64,000 nt of DNA from Nocardia brevicatena NBRC 12119 (GTDB lineage Bacteria; Actinomycetota; Actinomycetes; Mycobacteriales; Mycobacteriaceae). The notes below the pieces were generated by a model. It searched no databases, was not told the DNA's origin, and saw only the letters and a list, made by a program, of their open reading frames with translations. A program made the position numbers and the translations under genes. The stretch is from NCBI RefSeq assembly GCF_000308495.1, contig NZ_BAFU01000076.1, positions 38,040 to 102,039 of the forward strand, written 5' to 3'. Shown in pieces: positions 61,482 to 64,000 of this stretch (position 1 is its first letter; every line of letters begins with the position of its first letter).

Positions 61482-62372
61482 ATGCGGACGGACATCGAGT
61501 TCGACAGTAACGGCGTGACGTTGCGCGGCTGGTTGTACCGCCCCGGCGAATCCACGGACCCAACCCCGCTGGTGGTGATGACGCACGGTTTCGCCGGAGT
61601 CAAGGAGTGGGTCGCGCCGTTCGCCGAGGTGTTCAGCGCCGCCGGCCTCGCCTGCCTGGTCTACGACCACCCGGGATTCGGCACCTCCGATGGCGAACCG
61701 CGTTACGAGGTGGATCCGATGGCCCAGATCGAGGGCTATCGAGACGCGGTGACCTTCGCCCAAACCTTGGACGGGGTCGACCCGGAGCGGATAGCCGTCT
61801 GGGGAACGAGTTACGCGGGTGCGCACGTACTGGTCGTCGCCGCCACCGATCGACGGGTGCGGGCCGTCGTGTCCCAGGTGCCGCTGACCGCCGGCTGGGC
61901 GACGTTCACCCGGCTGGTTCCCTCGGTCATGCTGCCCACCGTCCACGCGGCCATCGCCGCGGACCGCGCCGGCCGGCTCGCCGGGAAACCACACGAAACG
62001 ATCAAAGCGGCCTCCGACGACCCCACCGAGATGGTGGCGATGCCCGGCCTCGAAGTCTACGAATGGCTGATGGCGAACGGTCCGCAGATCCCGACCTGGC
62101 GTAACGAAGTGACCCTGTCCAGCGTGGACAAATTCCAGTCCTACGCTCCCGAGGCCTTCGTATCCCGGGTATCACCCACTCCGCTGCTCATGGTGGTCGC
62201 CGAACAGGACACGTTGACTCCCACCGAGGTTGCTCTGCGCAGCTACGCCGACGCCCTCGAACCCAAACAACTCGCGCTGATACCCGGTGGCCATTTCGCC
62301 GTATACGAAGAGCAGTTCGAGCGGGCTTCCACCGTCGCACGTGATTTCCTGCTCGACCGGCTCAATGGCTGA
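61482..62372 (+). CDS. Alpha/beta hydrolase (dienelactone-hydrolase/acylase-like)
   Basis: The 296-residue protein has LVVMTHGFAGVKEW (oxyanion strand), nucleophile S110 in WGTSYAG, D243 in VAEQDTLTP and H271 in PGGHFAVYE, a complete catalytic triad. The N-terminal strand pair IEFDSNGVTLRGWLYRP and lack of a signal peptide indicate a cytoplasmic hydrolase of the group often annotated as alpha/beta hydrolase or DUF1100-like. The ATG at 61482 follows GAGGAG. A longer reading would run back through the TetR gene. It is probably controlled by that TetR through the palindrome in its leader. The substrate is unknown. Confidence 0.9.
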   Translation: MRTDIEFDSNGVTLRGWLYRPGESTDPTPLVVMTHGFAGVKEWVAPFAEVFSAAGLACLVYDHPGFGTSDGEPRYEVDPMAQIEGYRDAVTFAQTLDGVDPERIAVWGTSYAGAHVLVVAATDRRVRAVVSQVPLTAGWATFTRLVPSVMLPTVHAAIAADRAGRLAGKPHETIKAASDDPTEMVAMPGLEVYEWLMANGPQIPTWRNEVTLSSVDKFQSYAPEAFVSRVSPTPLLMVVAEQDTLTPTEVALRSYADALEPKQLALIPGGHFAVYEEQFERASTVARDFLLDRLNG

Positions 62373-62814
62373 AGCAACCACTGTCGGCCCCTCACCCGAG
62401 AGCACGAACATCGCCGAGTCCGCACCGACCGGCGCGATACACCGACCCGCGCTGCCGTCACCGGTCGGCGGTCGTACGGTAGTGGGCGCGAACCTCACCC
62501 TCATCGGCTCGCCCTCGGGTTGATCGGGCTCACCGTGGCACTGTTCCGGGAGTGAACGGTGTTCGGCTCCAACGAGTCGAGGCAACACCTCGTCGCCGGA
62601 TCGGCGCTGCTCCGACCGTGCCTTCCGGCCGAGGGCGCGCTCACCGTCTACGAGCCGGACCGCGCGGAATTCCCATTTCGACGGGGCGGCTGTCGCTTAC
62701 GGGAGTAGCAGGCACGAACTACCGGTGTTCAGCTGATTTCCACGCCGCCGAACAGGCGTCCCGGCCCATCGACTCCGGAAGACAGGAGAAGTCGATGCCC
62801 CGGTCGGCAGAAGT
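62373..62814. other. Intergenic stretch without a supported gene
   Basis: About 440 bp. Short coding-like scraps appear, for example a hydrophobic LALGLIGLTVALFRE ending near 62555 and a 49-codon plus-strand frame from about 62561, but neither has a start or a recognisable domain. They may be debris of deleted genes. Confidence 0.35.
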
Positions 62815-63198
62815 TCAGCCACCGGTCGAGCCGCTGGATAGCGGTGAAACCAGCCGCCATTCGCCGCAGTTGGTGGTCTTGAACGCGGCGTCGGTCGACT
62901 GGATCGTGACTCGCACCGGATGCTCGCGAGTGAAGCCTTGATCGAGGAGTGGTCTCGATTTCTGGTTGATATCGTCGTCGGCGGTCCACGGCCGCCACAG
63001 CCTCTTCCACTCACATTCGCGGGCGGGATCGGCGGTGCCGGGCGCTTCCCAGATACCGGGCCGGATATCGGCCCCCACCAGATAGTCGCCATCGTGCGAC
63101 ATGACGTCGGCGGGTTCAGCGGACGCGGTTGCCGTGCCGATCAGCGCAACGGCCGACACCGCGGCGCCCAGAATCAGGTATATGCGGCGAGTTCGCAT
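62815..63198 (-). CDS. Small secreted protein
   Basis: The 127-residue protein has an N-terminal signal peptide, MRTRRIYLILGAAVSAVALIG followed by TATASAEP, with a likely cleavage after ASA. The mature part begins ADVMSHDGDYLVGADIRPGIWEAPG and has two cysteines that could form a disulfide (about residues 62 and 110). The GDYLVGxDIxPGxWxxPG pattern occurs in small exported actinobacterial proteins of unknown role. A GAGG ribosome binding site precedes the ATG. It is monocistronic, with no informative neighbours. Confidence 0.75.
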   Translation of the reverse strand: MRTRRIYLILGAAVSAVALIGTATASAEPADVMSHDGDYLVGADIRPGIWEAPGTADPARECEWKRLWRPWTADDDINQKSRPLLDQGFTREHPVRVTIQSTDAAFKTTNCGEWRLVSPLSSGSTGG

Positions 63199-63658
63199 GA
63201 CAGGGATGCCTCCTCGAATCGTGGCGGCGCCCCCCTTGGCCGGCCGGAACCCAATGGCCTGTGACAGCAGCGCCTTCCAGCCCTTCGTCACCGACACGGT
63301 ATCGGAGGACACGCAGCGCGGGGCAGGTTTCCGGCGGAACATCACGGTAGTGATTCCCCGCATCGGCACATTCGAACCCGACACCCCGTGGTGGGTGGTC
63401 ACGGAAGCAGCTGATTCGATCACTGAAGCACAGGAGTATCCGCTGCGGTCGGCACGCACCGTGCCGAAGAGGCCGGAACAGTGATCACGCTGGGATTCGT
63501 CATCGCCATCGGCCTGCCGCCGGCCGTACCGGTCTCGGCGATAATCCTGCCGGAACCCTGGGACAAGCCATGAGTCGTCCACGTGCGGAAAACGCGGAGG
63601 GTCCATCTCGCTAACGACTCCTCTCTCCCCACCCTGATCGGCTGAATAGTCTGGTCGG
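63199..63658. other. Intergenic stretch, possible tiny transmembrane ORF
   Basis: About 460 bp without a solid gene. A 30-codon plus-strand frame (GTG 63481 to TGA 63573) encodes a hydrophobic VITLGFVIAIGLPPAVPVSA segment, preceded only by a poorly spaced GAGG. It is noted but not called as a gene. Confidence 0.35.
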
Positions 63659-64000
63659 ATGCCGAGCACAGAACCCCCAGCCGTGTCATCTTCCTCAACG
63701 GAACCTCGAGCTCGGGCAAGACCACCTTGGCCCGCGCCATCCAGGACGAGAGCGACACCCCGTTCCTCTACTGGGGAATCGACACCCTGCTCGGCCTGGT
63801 GCCGCCGAACTGGGGCGGCGGACGCAACGGCCCCCTCAGCAGAGGCGGATTCTGGTATGACCGCACCGGCCACGACGCGGACGGCCACCCGATCGTGGTC
63901 ATCCGCTACGGCCACGTCGGACGACGTATGCTGCACTCCGCGTGCGCCGCGGCCGCCGCATTCGCCCACGGCGGTGACCACCTGGTCATCGACGAGATGC
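63659..64000 (+). CDS. Chloramphenicol phosphotransferase-like protein, partial and apparently frameshifted
   Basis: From 63682 an open frame to the window edge encodes RVIFLNGTSSSGKTTLARAI and further CPT-like sequence (YWGIDTLLGLVPP, LVIDEM). This is the P-loop kinase start of the chloramphenicol phosphotransferase family. No start codon exists in that frame after a TGA at 63643. An ATG at 63659 (MPSTEPP) is offset by one base, and adding one C to the five-C run at 63674-63678 would join it exactly to RVIFLN. So either the run lost a base in this genome or in the sequence data. The gene continues beyond 64000. In the family, a side-chain hydroxyl of a drug or metabolite is phosphorylated. 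Confidence 0.65.
   Translation, partial: MPSTEPPAVSSSSTEPRARARPPWPAPSRTRATPRSSTGESTPCSAWCRRTGAADATAPSAEADSGMTAPATTRTATRSWSSATATSDDVCCTPRAPRPPHSPTAVTTWSSTRC

Noticed and set aside
62561-62706. Plus-strand frame beginning VFGSNESRQHLVAG
   Set aside because: Looks vaguely coding but has no ribosome binding site or family and is under 50 codons. It is possibly debris.
63481-63573. 30-codon hydrophobic ORF VITLGFVIAIGLPP
   Set aside because: Poor ribosome-binding spacing and no conservation evidence. It could be chance in GC-rich DNA.

Overview
The window comes from a GC-rich actinomycete. The codon style, GTG/TTG starts, ATGA/GTGA gene overlaps, large NRPS/PKS genes and a HelR gene carrying a rifamycin-associated element all suggest Nocardia or a close relative within Mycobacteriales. 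The genus is an inference. About two thirds of the window is natural-product biosynthesis and the rest is ordinary accessory chromosome.

Region 1 (1-17306, minus strand) is a tightly overlapping operon for a hybrid NRPS-PKS that should make an aryl-capped, multi-thiazoline metallophore of the yersiniabactin/pyochelin/coelibactin type. The first enzyme is ArCP-Cy-A-PCP, with a textbook cysteine specificity code. The second is KS-AT-ACP-Cy-PCP-Cy-PCP-TE and has no adenylation domain, so one cysteine A domain probably loads three carrier proteins. Between them lies an OsmC-like thiol-redox protein. Downstream are three discrete methyltransferases and two flavoenzymes (acyl-CoA-dehydrogenase fold and berberine-bridge fold). 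The operon runs off the left edge, so the aryl-acid starter genes, if linked, are outside the window. A Fur/Zur-like 7-1-7 dyad lies between this operon and a divergent aldo/keto reductase, which suggests control by metal status, zinc being the best guess.

Region 2 (17353-27590) holds the aldo/keto reductase, a TTG-start methyltransferase, a GH13 glucosidase, a broken small membrane ORF, a YhgE/Pip-like membrane protein with a 22-bp tandem repeat upstream, a PRC-barrel protein, and a TetR gene divergent from a two-gene operon (PF10118 ferritin-like protein plus a polytopic membrane protein). A 48-bp dyad lies between these divergent units.

Region 3 (27739-52991, minus strand) is one 24.4-kb ORF encoding an 8148-residue, seven-module NRPS (C-A-T x4, C-A-T-E, C-A-T, C-A-T-TE), translationally coupled to an FkbM methyltransferase. 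The predicted product is an N-capped heptapeptide with one D residue at position 5 and probably Thr at position 7. No MbtH gene, transporter or cap-activating gene is in the window.

Region 4 (53385-64000) is a set of small units: a hypothetical protein, a 19-residue Met-rich microORF, a HelR RNA-polymerase-protecting helicase with its rifamycin-associated element, AraC with a divergent NAD(P)H oxidoreductase, a PanE-like reductase and ArsR pair with an ArsR-type operator, an SDR remnant, TetR with an alpha/beta hydrolase and an 18/20 palindrome, a secreted protein, and at the right edge an incomplete chloramphenicol-phosphotransferase-like gene that appears frameshifted. No tRNA, rRNA, CRISPR array or insertion sequence was recognised.
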